64,000 nucleotides of DNA from Apiosordaria backusii (GCA_030549205.1 JAUKTV010000001.1:682001-746000); one strand, 5' to 3'; numbered from the stretch's first letter, positions 1 through 12,800 are shown. Numbers and translations are program-made. The notes: a model not told the origin generated them from the letters alone.

Positions 1-1357
1 GTATGCAGGCAAGTGGCCTGACATCAAGCCACAACCAGCAACCCGCGCGAGGATGGGAGAGGAGGCGAGCGGCCTCCCCGAACCACTAAGAAACACTGAA
101 TCAATTTACAGTTAAGGTTGGTTGCATTAGCCTTTACGCATGTGAGATTTTATGCTTTGGGTGGGATGGAGGGGGCAAGGAGATTGTAGTCGCCTTATAA
201 CGGTAGACAGGCAGATTTAGTCACACCTGATTGATTACAGAGATCGACGGTGTAATAAGGTGACAATACAGATCCAGACCATTACGTCGGGACATAAACA
301 AGATTTACAGGCAATCCGTCAACAGATCTCGCCATGCATCTTATGATAGAGCGTACTCTCGGTTGTACCGTGACAGCATCTTGTCGGTGTCATACGCGTC
401 TCTCATTATGGGACCAGCGCCAACCCTCCTTCTGACAAGTCGCCCACCACCTCACCCACCACCTCGTTTCCCAACTCGCCTTCCAACTTACAACTCACCC
501 TCCAAATAACCCACCATTCTCGCCCCCCCAACTCACCTCACATCCCACCTTCCAACCCACCCCACCTCAACTTTCATCCACCTCACCTTACAGCTCGTCC
601 CATCTCATCTTCAACTCATTCCACCTCCAACTTCAGCCCACCCTCCAACTTCACGTCCAGCTCACCACTAAACCCATCATTCAACCCCCCTAACCCTCTT
701 CATGAACTTTACTCCTAGTTAATTCCAAATTAACAATGAGAGGTACCAAATCGCTACTTTAATGACTCTCGGCGACCCAATCAAGAGTCACAAACCGATA
801 GGTACCTAGTGAGCAACTTCCAATCCATGAAACCCCGTGTTATTCTTGAAATTAGCGCTGTGAGTGGTGAGTTATGTGTGCGTTCATGATAGTTTTGGGC
901 ATTTTTTGGCATGGCACCAACGTATGCAAGGCCATTTTGATGACACCATACTACACTGTGCTCGTTGCCTCTACAAAACACGAGTACAAAATTAGCGAAA
1001 GCTTATACACAGAGCTATGAACTAGAAGAAACTTTAAACCAACAGTACAGTTAGGTACAGGCAACATAATATGCGTCATGAGCCTGAAGTCTTTTTTCTA
1101 CCGGAAATATAAACAGAGAGCCCCAAACTTAAACCTAACCAATCTTACTTGATACTTTAGTGAAATTTAAAAAAAAAAACTAGATGAAAGTTTAGACTAC
1201 CTTTGTCTCATGTCTCTCCTTGATCAAGTTGGGTAACGAGATGAACCCCACATAATCCGAGTCATGATTCACCAACACCAACCCTGCACCCGTCCATTCC
1301 TGCATACAGCCTAGTCTTCCTATTCTTCTATTCCTCCCTCAAATCGAACCCCCAGAA
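1..1357. other. Gene-free left edge with C-rich tract
   Basis: No open frame with coding character is visible on either strand. Positions about 425-695 are strongly strand-asymmetric, made of C, T and A with many imperfect copies of CCAACTCACC-like words. Positions 1165-1177 hold an A-run. The right part (about 1030-1357) is probably the 3' untranslated and downstream region of the minus-strand NLR gene, which stops at 1358. Confidence 0.5.
425..695. repeat. C-rich, G-poor imperfect short-repeat tract
   Basis: About 270 bases are almost free of G and are built from variants of ccaactcacc, ccacctcacc and cttccaac. The spacing of the repeated word is irregular (13 to 62 bases), so this is a cryptic simple sequence rather than a clean tandem array. 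No coding frame explains it. Confidence 0.6.
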
Positions 1358-4300
1358 TCAACTCATCGTCCTAGTAATAACCGGAACCCCCTCACGCGAG
1401 CCCGCCTCTTCCACTTCGTCACCTCCTGCTTCAGTGATATCATCACAAGCCCCAAAAACAGTCTTGTGTTCAAACTCCAAAAATCCACTCAGCACCACCA
1501 CCTCATCTCTGTATGCCATCGCCACTGAAGACCCTTTGCTCACCACCTTCGCTATCGGGCCGTGCCCATCTGCTGTCTGCCAGACCGATGGAATAAAGAA
1601 ATGTCTCGTGTAGGATTTTGACGACGGCAAGTTCTTGAGGGATGTTGAGCAGACCCAGCCGCGACCGGAGATGAAATACAAGGTTGATTTGTGAAGGCCG
1701 AGGATGGACTTGATTGGGGAGAGGAGTTTTCGAGTGACAAGGGAAATTTCTGCGCTTGGGGGCGGGGAGGGAAGCGAAATCTTGGAGAGGTCGAGGATCA
1801 GGAAACCTGTTTCGGAGACTGAGGAGAATTTGGAGGAGGTGGTCGGCATGTCGATCGTTTGGTAGATTGTGGAGAGGCCGGGGCGAGAGAGCCACTCGTC
1901 TGAGAAAATGAAGCCGCGGCTGTGGGACAACTCGGGAGGTAGATTGAGGGTTATTCCTGAGGGCGGTGTCTCTCTCTGCAGGGTCTTCCAAAGGAAAATG
2001 TGGAGGATGTCGTGGTCGAATAATAGCAAACGGTCGGAGTCGGTAGGGTGGGTGAGCCAACGGGCGGGGCCAATCGAGTGAGTGCTCTGGATGACGGTCG
2101 GTGGTTCTTGGGTTGTATCTTCTGCAGTGACAGGACGAGTTAAAGTGTGAAGCTCCTCTCCCGACTGGGTTGACACCAGGAATGACATCCCATTAGGGCT
2201 AATGAGAGTCTGCAAAACATGATCAGACGCTCGAAAGTCGAGGACATGCTCGAATTGTGGGTTCTGTTTCCCGAGTTCTTGCTTGAGCTTCTCCACTGGG
2301 CTTGTCGAGCTTGACGATGTCGGCGATGATTTAGGAAGGGTGATCTTGGTTGCAATGCATCGCCGAGAAGCATCAACACTGAACAAAACTTTTGTCTGCG
2401 CATGCCACTCAAGATGTCGGATCTCAACCATGCGTGCATGGAACTGAAACTCAGCACATACCTTCCCAGAAGTGATGTCATGTATTGTGATGGCGCCTTC
2501 TTCACGGCCGCAAAAAACGAAGTTCGAGTCGCCGGCCTGAACCATGACAGTAATTTCATTGCTCCCCTCAAACGTCCGAGTGCAAACCAGGTTTGAAGAG
2601 GTAGAGGTAAAGTAGTCGTCGGTCACATCACTTGAACCATCATCGGTCAAGTTCTTCTTGATCAGGACTGCTGGCTCCCAGACGTTGCAGGTATTCCCTC
2701 TTAGATCGAAGAACCTGAGGCTGTTGGAAGCAAAGACAATTCCCATAATCCTTTCATCCATCGATTCAATTCGGCATAGCTGCCTCAAGCCATCAAACGC
2801 GAAAAGCGTGATGACACATTCGCTGTCCCCAGCAGCAAGGGTTTGTCCGTCTGGAGAGGCAGCAAGTGTGTGAGCATTGAGATGATGCGTATTCTTTTGT
2901 TGGAGCGTCCATGGGTCAAATGTGACCAAGTCTCCGTCCTGGTATGCAACTGCCATCAAGCTCTGCTCAATGTTGGGATTGAATGCAACATCCAGTACTT
3001 GAGGAGGTATTCCTTGCCCATCCTCATATCCCTCCTTCTCAAACGCTTCCATCCCGTCTTCGTTGTCGTAATATGACACTTGAAGGTGTGAGCTGCGGTA
3101 TGCAACAGCTGCGATTCCAAGCATAGGGCAGATCTTCACCAGCATGGGGTTGGTCCTCTTTTGATTGCTCGGTTTGTACCTCTGTCCTCCTTCGCCATCA
3201 GATTCGGAATCTGACGAGGAAGAGCTGGACCCGTCTTCTTCTGTCAGCGCTAGACAGTCTAAACGAGCCCCATTCTTGGTCCTGTAGACATAGACCTCCC
3301 CACTTCTCAGCGGAAGGTAAACTTTGGAGTCATCCGGGCTGAACTCGATACTGAGCGGTTGCTCGGGAACATTGACACTCCACAGGAGATTTTGTCTCGC
3401 ACCCCAAACCTTTACCGTCTTGAGCCCAGCACTAACCAAAATCCCCGTCAGGTGCCCGTTGGCCAGCCTGCGAACAGGTTCACCATGTCTGAAAGTATTG
3501 AGAAGCTCAAAGGTACTCTGACGGTAAACCTTGACGACTCCATCTCCAAGTCCAACAGCAAAGAACTGATCGGCACAGGCGATTGACATGACTCGTGTGG
3601 AGAACGAAAGTGAGCTCAGCCGCTCATCCCACTCGGCGTTGAAGTTGCAAATCACCTTTTGCTTGAACTGCGTCCTAGCAAATTTCCAATGAATGATGCT
3701 AGAGGTAGGGCAGAGCAAAGGGACAAGAGAATAGATGCATGAAGGGGTGTTGACAAGATTCGGGCCGTATATAGCTGATAGCCTAACCAGATCCTCGACG
3801 AAGCGTGAAACAAGTTGGTAATCGGAGTCGATGGGCGAGCAGGTGGCTACCTGCTTCTTGAGATACACCTTCAGGTTCTGTATTGTCCGCATGATCAGAG
3901 CCAAGCGGCCAGTCTTTGCGATGCGCTCGATCCAAGTCAAGATGTTTGACGAGAAAAAGCTTCCTAAAAGAGGCAAAAGCTCCAAAGTTTCCTCAGAAGG
4001 GGAGCAGTGCGCAAGGTGGTAACTAAAATTCGTGCAGGCATAATCGTCGAAGGCCGTGTCATTGGCGCCAGCGCTGTTGTTTTTGAACGACGGCACACGA
4101 CGAGTCCGAGGAGGGTTAAAGTTGCGTCCGTTGAGATGAGTGAGGCAAAGTTCTGCAATGCGGGCGTGTGAACAGGCACGGGGTATGTAATAGTCCGACT
4201 GTTCGCCGGTAAGAAACTCCTTGACTGTCTGATGCATGACCTGAACGTAGTTGTTGTCGACAGTGATCATGTTTCCACAGATCTGGGCAAATCTGTCTGA

Positions 4301-6697
4301 CGTCCGGAGGGTCTGGTTGATATCCAATCTCACTGCCTCTCTCAACTCATCCGTTGTCAGAGGTTTCCGGGCACAAACAACCCAGGTAAGAATGCATTGA
4401 GCCAGCTCTGCGTTGGGAGACTCGATGATGTTCTTCAAAATGCCGCTGTACATGCCACTCATCTCTTTTGGCACTTGGTTCAGGGTGTTTCTCATCGCTT
4501 CGATACTGTGGGCGTCATCCAGACGCGTCATGATGAGAGAGGCCCAAAGAAATATCCCGTTGGATTTTTCAATGATTTCTGTTACCAAATCGCTCTCATC
4601 CTGGTCCTGTTCACGGAAATCTTCGATAATGCTTCGCGAGAGCCTTGCTCTCACAAAGGCGTCAATGTCCTTCAATGACTCTGCTTGGCCGGTATGTATC
4701 TCGCTTCTCATCACTCGTTCCTGGTTAAGCAGTCTTTCCACATGGCCGTTAGGACGGCTGGTGATGAAGATTCTTAACGGAACTGTCGGCTCGATCCTCG
4801 CAAGCATGGCAATTAAGGTTGTCAAGAGTCGCGATTGACATTCATCCAAAGCGTCGATCACCCAGTATTGCGGTTGAGAGAAGGCCATTTTGAAGATCCG
4901 TCCAAGGAAAATATTGTTCCAGACCATGACATGATCACTGTGACTATCAACCGCTTCCCCCTCTTCTATCATGGACAAGAATGTATGGCGAACCTGGAAG
5001 TTGGACTCGGCCATCTGAAGGGCGAGCGACAGGAGGAGCTGAGTCAGACTGGGCTTCTCGTTGTTTTTGAAGAAGAAATAAGCACAGTCGAGATTGAAAG
5101 ATTCGAGGTATTTGATAACGTGTGTAGAGGCGACAGATTTTCCAGACCCAGGCGGGCCATTGAGCCACAGGAACCGAGGAATCATTTTGGTTGGGCCAGC
5201 TGTGATGGCTTTGACGGTGGGATTGGCGTCCATCAGGTCGCACTCAAGCCACTCCAAAAATGCTGGGTGGGAGGTTAACCACTCGCAGGAGCCTTGATGC
5301 AGCCTGTCATAGACCCTCATGAAGTCGCCATCCGGGCGCTCTGCGATGTCGAATGTGCTGGCTATTTGTTTGATCTGAGCTCTGTGGTTGTCGAATTTGT
5401 CGGAAATATCTGCTCTTGTCAGCCACTTTCAACTAATGCGTGCAGGAAAGGTATGTTCACGTACACTCTTTCTCAATTTCCTCGATTGTGGTATTGAAGC
5501 AACGAAGCAGGATGTTGTAATTCGGATCCTCGGTTGAGTCGAACTTGACAAGACGACGATGGTCGGCTTGCAAGTATTGGGTATGCTCTCCAGGTAGTCC
5601 TAGAAAGTGTTAGCTCCCAGCTGATAATCAGCTTTGCGCGAACGTAATCGACATACCCATCACAGCTGACTCCTTTTCGACTACCATGACATTGGTTGGC
5701 CCTGCAGCAGTAGGAACACCCTCAAAGAAGGACCACAGTCCGACATCGTTACATACGTGGCGAAACTCATCATTAATGGCCTAAATTGTAAGCATATGTA
5801 GCTCAAGAATGCAGGTGCCAGAAACGAACTCACTTGAAGGGTTCCGGATCCTGGAATCAGCTCCTTGACGAACGCCTTGGTCCCAGATCCAAGTGACATG
5901 GCAATGAATGTTGAAACAAAGGTGCTAGAGTCAGCGCCTCTGTGGGGTGTTCCTAAAAAATAGAGACTGTGAATCCGGCTCGCGATATCGGCGTAAATGG
6001 GATCTCTTCTAGCGAGAAGGTATGCCTTTTTGACGACAAGACCACCCATACTATGGGCGACTAGGACAATAGGCGTCTATTTGCAGCTGTTAGCTTTCTG
6101 CGACATGCCACTCTGCGTCGCTTGGCCCAGAATAACTCACGTTCCCATTCTTCTTCAGATGCGGCGAGTTGTACAGGTCCGCCAATAAGGCCTGTCCAAA
6201 ATCATGAATAGTTAAAGAGCTTTGCTGCGACTTTGACCAGTCGGAATCGTAGCCGAAACTGTGAATACGGACGTGCTTGAATCCCGCCTCGGATGGCAGC
6301 CATTCCTTGGGCCAGAATGTCATGGGGTCTGATGAGGCGCTCCATGATCTCTTTGAGCCACCGTTTAACCCATGAACCTGTAATGAGGTTAGCGCCAATC
6401 GTTTGTGAGAGCCGGGCAGAGACTAACGAAAATGAAATCGACCCTTGGTTCAGACGGGTCGTGTAGTAAAGTCAGCCCCAACGCCCCCTTGGAATTTTCA
6501 GGAGATGGTGTCTTGGACCGTGCCCCTGGAGATGACGCTCTTCTTAAGCTCTGCAGTCTCCCACGTAGTCTACTTGGTGACGGTAACCGATCTTTGTCTC
6601 CTTGGCCTGGCAGGTTTGGTACGCCGAGTCGATCTCTATCCTCGGTGCTCCATGTTGATGATTGTTGCCAAGTTTGAGCCTGATATTTGTCAGTCAT
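1358..6697 (-). CDS. NLR-type STAND protein: SesB-like hydrolase / NACHT / WD40-like
   Basis: Six exons join in frame: 6428-6697, 6141-6377, 5834-6076, 5657-5780, 5465-5599 and 1358-5409, giving 1686 residues. The N-terminal third is an alpha/beta-hydrolase (SesB/DUF676-like) domain with VDFIFVHGLNGG at about residues 85-97 and the nucleophile elbow AHSMGG (Ser178). A NACHT NTPase follows, with P-loop GPPGSGKS at 421-428, Walker B VIDALDE at about 520-526 and FITSRPN at about 551-557. The C-terminal half holds degenerate WD40-like blades and an acidic Ser-rich linker (SSSSSSDSESD, near 3190-3230). In fungi this architecture belongs to NLR proteins linked to heterokaryon incompatibility and non-self sensing; the role here is inferred. 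The chosen ATG (6695-6697) heads the exon leading into the hydrolase; an in-frame upstream ATG at 6808 would add 37 weakly supported residues. No break was found. Confidence 0.87.
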
Positions 6698-7955
6698 AAT
6701 GAGTACCAAGAAGAGATAGGGCAGCGTACATGAGAAGCGAACATGCTCGCCATGCCTTCCTTCCTGTTGGTATCTGTTTTTCCGCAAAGTATCTACCTTT
6801 GATAACAAGAAAGTTAGGTAAGGTAGGTAGCATTAAGTGGTATCCGGCATCAGTGATCAGCCACCTTGGCTGGAAGCATCAGAAAATCACAAATATGATG
6901 TGCAAAGATCAGAGTTCAAGCCCAAGCAAAAGTTTTGATAAAAGAAAATAAATGACGACAGGTGGGAAACGACACAGTCAAGAGTCTAGACCTAGGCCCC
7001 GTAACGCCCATCGGGACACCAAAAACACCGAAGCAACCGATCCCTTGTCAGCACCGTCATTGGTACTGTCGACGGTCAAGACATGGCGAGCTTGGTGTTT
7101 TCCGTGTTTTAGGCCACTTGCCGAGGAGAGTCTGAGGGAGGTCTCTTCCTGGCCATGATGCTGCTAGCGAGTCCAGCTGCCAGTGGGTATGAATAAGAAT
7201 GCGGGGGACAAGACGGGGGGCATTGCTGGATATGTGCTTCACGTTGAAGCTTTTGAAACGGCCATCGGGTCTTGGACTGGGTTTGGCGTGCAGTTGTGCC
7301 GTCGGATACCCAAGGGTCTGCGCCGCTTGCTGGTGGCAGTGAATCCTTTGAGGTTTAGTCTTCGGTGGACTTGGCCTGCAGGCAGGACAGTGTGGGGAAT
7401 CTCCAACTCGGAAAATAAGACGAATCGACAAAAGATTTCCGTGTCCTGGTCACATTGGAAAGTCAAACAAAAGGCGGACCCAGTGGTCATCTCATGGAGA
7501 AAGGAATGCCCTTCTTTCTAGATTGGAATTTCCAACTTTTCTTTTACTCGCACGGTATCCAATGTTGGTGCTCTGCGCAGCAAGCATGTGAAACGCCAAC
7601 AGGTGACCACTGACCGAGTTGGGGGGGCCGAAACAGCGACCATCAATTGGCCGTCATCCAAACACACCTGCACCACATCACCCAACGGCCCAATCCGCAA
7701 AACCTTCCTAACCTCATCCGAGCACATCTTTGGCAATTATTCCTTATTCGGTCAAGCATCAATATGGGTTGGCTCTCTTTCCCCCTCACCGGGAATGAGG
7801 CACACGCCCACTTCCCCGGCGAACTATGATTAAAGGACAGGTGACCCCTCACGGCCTAGACCACGGTTCTATCTTCTCTTTATTTTGTCTCCTTTTAAAC
7901 TGTTGATCTCCCCTGGTTGTAGATCGGATTGTCACAAGTCGAATCTGCAAACACC
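6698..7955. other. Divergent intergenic region, NLR / fructosamine kinase
   Basis: About 1.26 kb lies between two divergent start codons. Frames of up to about 124 codons occur on both strands, but none has a coding-like composition or a recognisable domain. It presumably holds both promoters. No distinct site is claimed. Confidence 0.5.
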
Positions 7956-9156
7956 ATGGCTACTGACGTGAGAAATGTGGTGGAGAAGCTGGATGAGAGC
8001 CTCCTTGCCGGTATGTCACCCACCATGGCCACAATCCTTTGCTCAGGATGAATTCTAAAATTGTCAAGCTCTCCCTGAGGGTGGCAAGGTGGTGTCTGTT
8101 ACTCCGTCTGGAATGAGTAACTACTGCAACACCTTTCGGATTGAGGTCACCATGCCAGATGGAAGCACACAGGTGTTCTTCGAGAAGGTTACGGAAACGA
8201 ATCCCACCGAGAAATGCGCATTGACTAACAAACATACAGGAAGCTTCCGGCAAAGAAGGCCTAGAACTGATGGAATCCGCCTGGACCTCCGAGAACACCA
8301 CCTACGAGTTCATCCCTGAGCACGTTCCCCGACCAGTCAAAAAGGGTTCCTACAAGTCCCGTCCGGATAGGCACTTCTTCCTCGCCGAGTTTATCGAAAT
8401 GATCGAGGACGACATTCCCAGACCAGAGTCGTACATGACAGCCATTGCAGCCCTTCACAGCCGCAGCATGGGCAAATCCCCTGACGGCAAGTTTGGATTT
8501 CCCGTCAACACCCGCTTTGGTAATTTGGAGCAGGACAACAGCTGGACAGGAACTTGGGAGGAGTATTGGACAAGACAAATGAAGGACTTCCTACAGCGTG
8601 AAGATGCAGCACATGACGGGGAGCGCCACGCTGAACTGGAGCGACTACGGCCATTGTTTTTCGACAAAGTTCTTCCTCGGTATCTGCGTCCGTTGGAGAG
8701 CGATGGACGGTCGGTTACACCGTGCCTAATCCATGCTGACCTTTGGCCCGGCAACGTCAAGTACCAGACTGATGGGGAGACAGTTTGTGTCTATGATGCC
8801 TGTGCCATGTGGGGACATAACGAAGTTGACCTTGGGGTTTTCCGTAACCCGAGGTACCCTCTGGGCAAGCCGTACCTCAAGGAGTACTGGAAGCATGTGC
8901 CTATTTCAGAACCTGAGGAGGATGTCGACAGCAGGAACACCCTCTACATGTTGAGGACCCAGATTTTGCTGTCGACGCTGTACCCGCATGATCCCAAGTT
9001 GCGTGAGATGTAAGTTCAGGACTATCTTCTTTGTCTGAATACAACTAACCATGGTGTAGCGTTGTGAGCAACATGAAACTTCTTGTGGACAAGGTTGAAG
9101 CAGAGGAGGCTGCTCAGAGCAACTCTCAAACCGATACCTACCAAGCTCATCTCTGA
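7956..9156 (+). CDS. Fructosamine-3-kinase family protein
   Basis: Four exons (7956-8010, 8069-8187, 8240-9009, 9060-9156) encode 346 residues. The kinase-like fold of the fructosamine-kinase family (PF03881) is shown by the catalytic-loop motif HADLWPGN at residues 223-230 (family norm HGDLWSGN) and the metal-binding block YDACAMWGHNEVDLG from residue 243. The N-terminal part has the Gly-rich segment LPEGGKVVSVTPSGMSNYC and an FFEK strand expected to carry the ATP-binding Lys. Family members phosphorylate ketosamine adducts on glycated proteins or metabolites so that they decompose. The second intron starts GTTACG, a weak donor, but the frame closes only with it. The Gly-to-Ala change in HGD and Ser-to-Pro in WSGN are mild departures. 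The substrate is not deducible. Confidence 0.85.
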
Positions 9157-9767
9157 GCTGCTCTCTGGTGTAATTCTGGAAATGCAGATTGGTATGGTGC
9201 TAGCTAATGATGGTGGTTAGGGGCAAGGTGTATGGCGTTGGATATCTGAACTTCTTGCTTAAAATTGAATATTCATGGATTGACTTCTATCCTTACTGAA
9301 ACCAAAGTTCGAATATCTAGTATAGTATTGCTCATCAGATCTCTGCATTGCCTCATTTCAGTCACGAGAGCATTAGCACCAACGGCTTGAATCCACGCAG
9401 TTCTCGGGCCGGGTATCGGCAATGGGCACCATATCCGCTGCATTTCTGCACCTCGTGCATGTCGGCACCTTCTGCTTATGCAAGTCCCCGGCTCCCCGGC
9501 GCAGCGTTGGGTGTTGTGATTCGCAAGTCACCCGGAACAACTGCGCCGCCCCGGATGACGGCCACCGCTCCAGGCCGCACACCGGCCCAACTGCACTTTT
9601 GTCTGGTAATGATATGCCGCCACCAACAAAAGATCTGACTTTCTTTCTTCTTCTAGAATGTGTCCATCTTTCAGTTTGTTATCACCAACCTGAGAGGTCT
9701 GATTCTTCACAGCAAACCATTGGTTTGAGCCGCTAAACGACTGATTAGTGGTTTGCACCCAGGGAAA
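9157..9767. other. Intergenic region
   Basis: About 610 bases contain the 3' end of the kinase transcript and the promoter of the transporter. Frames of up to 104 codons overlap in several phases and look random. No site is claimed. Confidence 0.5.
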
Positions 9768-11662
9768 ATGGCATCCCTCGGCACCTCAGTCCTTAAACCC
9801 GCCAGCACAACCTCTACCCCCGCCTCCAGCCGTCCCGGAACCAGCGCCGGCCCTGACAAAAGCAACGCAGACTCCCAAGCCTCCGCCCTCTCCTCCTCCC
9901 CCGATCTCACCGCCGTCATCACCATCCTCCCCTCCAAACCAGATCCCCCCTTCCCATCTCCCTGCCCCCCATCACCCAAGGAAGATGACCCCGAACCCCC
10001 CTACTCAATCTACACCCCCCCACAAAAACACCTCCTCACCCTCCTCGTCTCCTTCGCAGCCATGTTTTCCACCTTGTCCTCATTCATCTACTACCCCGCC
10101 CTCGTACCCCTTTCTCAATCCTTCAATGTTTCGCTGTCACTTATCCAGCTGACAATCACTTCCTATCTGATCATAGCGGGGATCGCCCCGGCGTTCATGG
10201 GGGATATGGCTGACCAGAGCGGTCGGAGGCCGGTGTATATCCTCATGTTTGTGTTGATGATTTCAGCGAATGTTGGGATCGCGGTGGTGGAGAAGTGGGA
10301 GGGGTTGTTGGTTTTGAGGATGGTGCAGAGTGCGGGGGGGAGTGGGCTTTATGGGGGGGGATATGTAAGTTCCCTCTGTCCTTCTCTGCAGGAGTGGGTT
10401 ATACTGACGAGTTTGTTGTAGGGTGTTATTGCTGATATTGCTGGGCCGGAGGAGAGGGGGGGGTTGGTGGGGGTGCTGTTGTTGATGACGGATGTTGCGA
10501 CGAGTTTGGGGCCGGTGATTGGGGGTGGGTTGACGGAGGGGTTGGGGTGGAGGTGGATATTTTGGTTTTTGGTTATTTTAACAGGGAGTTGGTTCGTGGT
10601 GGTCTTGGTTTTTTTGCCGGAGACACAGAGGGGGTTGGTAGGAGATGGGGAGAAGAGGGCAAAGGGGTGGGTGTATCAGAGTTTTTGGAGTGTTTTCTAC
10701 TTCAAAGACGGGAAGGGGAAGAAAGGGACGGAGGCGGTGGTCGTAGGGGAGAAGGCGGATGGTGAGGGAGGGGAGAAAAGGAAGTTCAAGTTCCCTAACC
10801 CGTTGGCTTGCTTGCCGGTACTGGCGGATAAGGGGTCGTTGGTGGTGATCTTGATTACGGCGATCAACTATGCCGTGAAGGCGGCGCTGCAGACGAGCTT
10901 GGATGCGCAGGCGACGGAGATTTATGGGCTGAGTTATTTACAGGCTGGATTGGTGTACCTGCCCAGTGGGGTAGGGGGCGGGTTTGGGAGCTTTTTCGCT
11001 GGTGGGTTGCCTTTCTGTTGGCACAAAGAGTAATTATCTGACAAGACGACAGGGAGGTTCGCTGATTGGAACTACAAGCGGGCTGTGAGAAGAGGTGGGC
11101 ACGAAGAAGGTTACGACAAGAAGTCGCCCAGTTTTCCTCTAGAAAAGACTAGACTGAGAGGTATTTACACTCTCCACGCTGTCACTTTCTTAGGGATCAT
11201 AGGGTATGGACTTGCATTAAAGTTCAGAGCTGTAAGTTGTTTGTCATTTCTCTCTATTCTTGGCTGTGCTGACAATGCTTTGTAGCATCTTGCTGTGACA
11301 CTTCTCATGCAACTCCTGACTGGCACTTCAACAGCAGCGACATTTGTGGTATGTTTTCCCTCCTCCTTCGTTCCCAAAGTTCCACAGGAGTACTAATGGA
11401 AGGGTTGTGACAGCTTTGCGGGACCCTCCTGACAGATCTCAACATGAACAGATCTGCCACCGCCCAAGCGGCCAGTAATCTGGTAAGATGCCTCAGTGCG
11501 GGCGGTGCTGTCGCTGTCTTGCAGCCTCTGGTTGAACACGTCGGCCCGGCGGCATGTTTTGGCATTTATGCCGGGATTGTGTTCCTGTGCTTTCCGCTGG
11601 CTTGGGTGGTACAGAGGTTTGGGGTCGGGTGGAGGGTGGCTAACTTAGCAAAGAAAGAGTAA
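9768..11662 (+). CDS. MFS transporter, DHA1 drug:H+ antiporter type
   Basis: Five exons (9768-10364, 10422-11001, 11053-11231, 11286-11348, 11414-11662) give 555 residues. About 90 Pro/Ser/Thr-rich cytosolic residues precede the first membrane helix (HLLTLLVSFAAMFSTLSSFI). The MFS motif A, GDMADQSGRRPVYI, sits at about residues 144-157 between helices 2 and 3. An antiporter motif C-like block (LLMTDVATSLGPVIGGGL) is in exon 2, and a polar central loop (WVYQSFWSVFYFK to KFPNPLA) separates the two halves. These features fit the 12-helix DHA1 group, which exports drugs, amines or organic acids from the plasma membrane using the proton gradient. The substrate is unknown. Every splice joint keeps frame. 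Exon 2 is unusually G-rich (long runs of G) while exon 1 is C-rich. Confidence 0.88.
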
Positions 11663-11815
11663 CGGTATCACATGCATTAGAAGCAAAAAGACAGATAAAT
11701 GTTAATCTAATAGAATGTCATTGCGTGTGTTGAGAAAGGGGCTCGCTGGAATGCCAAGCTAGGCTGAATCATTCATAGTGGCGTCAGTGCCGTAATGGTG
11801 TCAAGCAACCAGCAT

Positions 11816-11887
11816 GGTTCTGTAGTGTAGCGGTTATCACTCCGGATTCTGATTCCGGCAACCCCGGTTCGAGTCCGGGCAGGACCT
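11816..11887 (+). tRNA. tRNA-Gln (anticodon CTG)
   Basis: A complete cloverleaf can be folded: acceptor 11816-11822 pairs with 11880-11886 with one G-T pair, D stem GTG/CAC, anticodon stem CCGGA/TCCGG with loop TTCTGAT, and T arm CCCGG-TTCGAGT-CCGGG. The B box GGTTCGAGTCC is canonical. The anticodon CTG reads CAG (Gln). There is no intron, and 11887 is the discriminator T. Confidence 0.95.
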
Positions 11888-11921
11888 CATCCTTTCGCAT
11901 CTTTGCTACCATTACCGCCAC

Positions 11922-11926
11922 TTTTT
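11922..11926 (+). terminator. T-run, possible Pol III terminator of tRNA-Gln
   Basis: A run of five T lies 35 bases past the tRNA 3' end. It is the first run of four or more T downstream, so Pol III would probably stop here. The assignment rests on position only. Confidence 0.5.
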
Positions 11927-12800
11927 CTCGTTGTCCAAAAATTTCATCATCGCTGCCTCATGTATTTTGTCAATTTTTTGATTGTGCAAATCATTCATAG
12001 TATTCTTCCCAGGGGTTGTTGCTGTTTCGCCTTTTCCATGTTACTTCTACCGACCGGACCCTCGACTTTTTCGGCTTCGTGAAGAGTGACTTCAATCCCT
12101 CAAACAATTTTCCGAATATCCCTGTTTCCTGTCTCTCATTACGGTGATACTTCGAATGGCGGTGATGATATGTATCGCGGTCGCGTCTTCTGCGGTGGTG
12201 ACCTTTCCTGTGTTAATGATCCTTTTTGCATCCTTGCTTTTGTTTGTGTAGACTTGTCTTACGGCGTTCAGGTAAATCAACTGACAACCACAGGCCTTCT
12301 GAAAACGAACGGTTGATTTCTATGGAGATGTCGTTATTATACGCTCTCGGCATGTTCGAGTCCCTTGGGTTGCTGGCGGATCGTTGCGATATTGACAGAA
12401 GCGTTGCCCGTGAACTAACGGTGCTGCAAAGGTAGCAGTTGGCACTTATATATTTGACTCAGTCTGCCTGGCCTTGCCACTACGTGCAAGATCCATGGCA
12501 TCGCCTGCTTTTGTGGACGGACGGTAGGCATATCTAGAGAACAAACTATGCTCTGTGTAACCCCGTGACAAGACAGTCAACACTGACCTTACAGTATGAG
12601 CAATGCCTTTGTGAAACCAGATGTAGTATGTACCTGAAACGTGATGAACACATTTTGTCTGTTATAAGGCAGCAAAGAAGGTATGAGATAGAAGACTCCC
12701 TGGGAATATCTAAGATAAGCCTGTCTCATCAGTCCGATATGGCAGTGCTACACACGCCGACGACCACGTCTCCGAACAACGTGTTAGCTACTGCCAGGGG

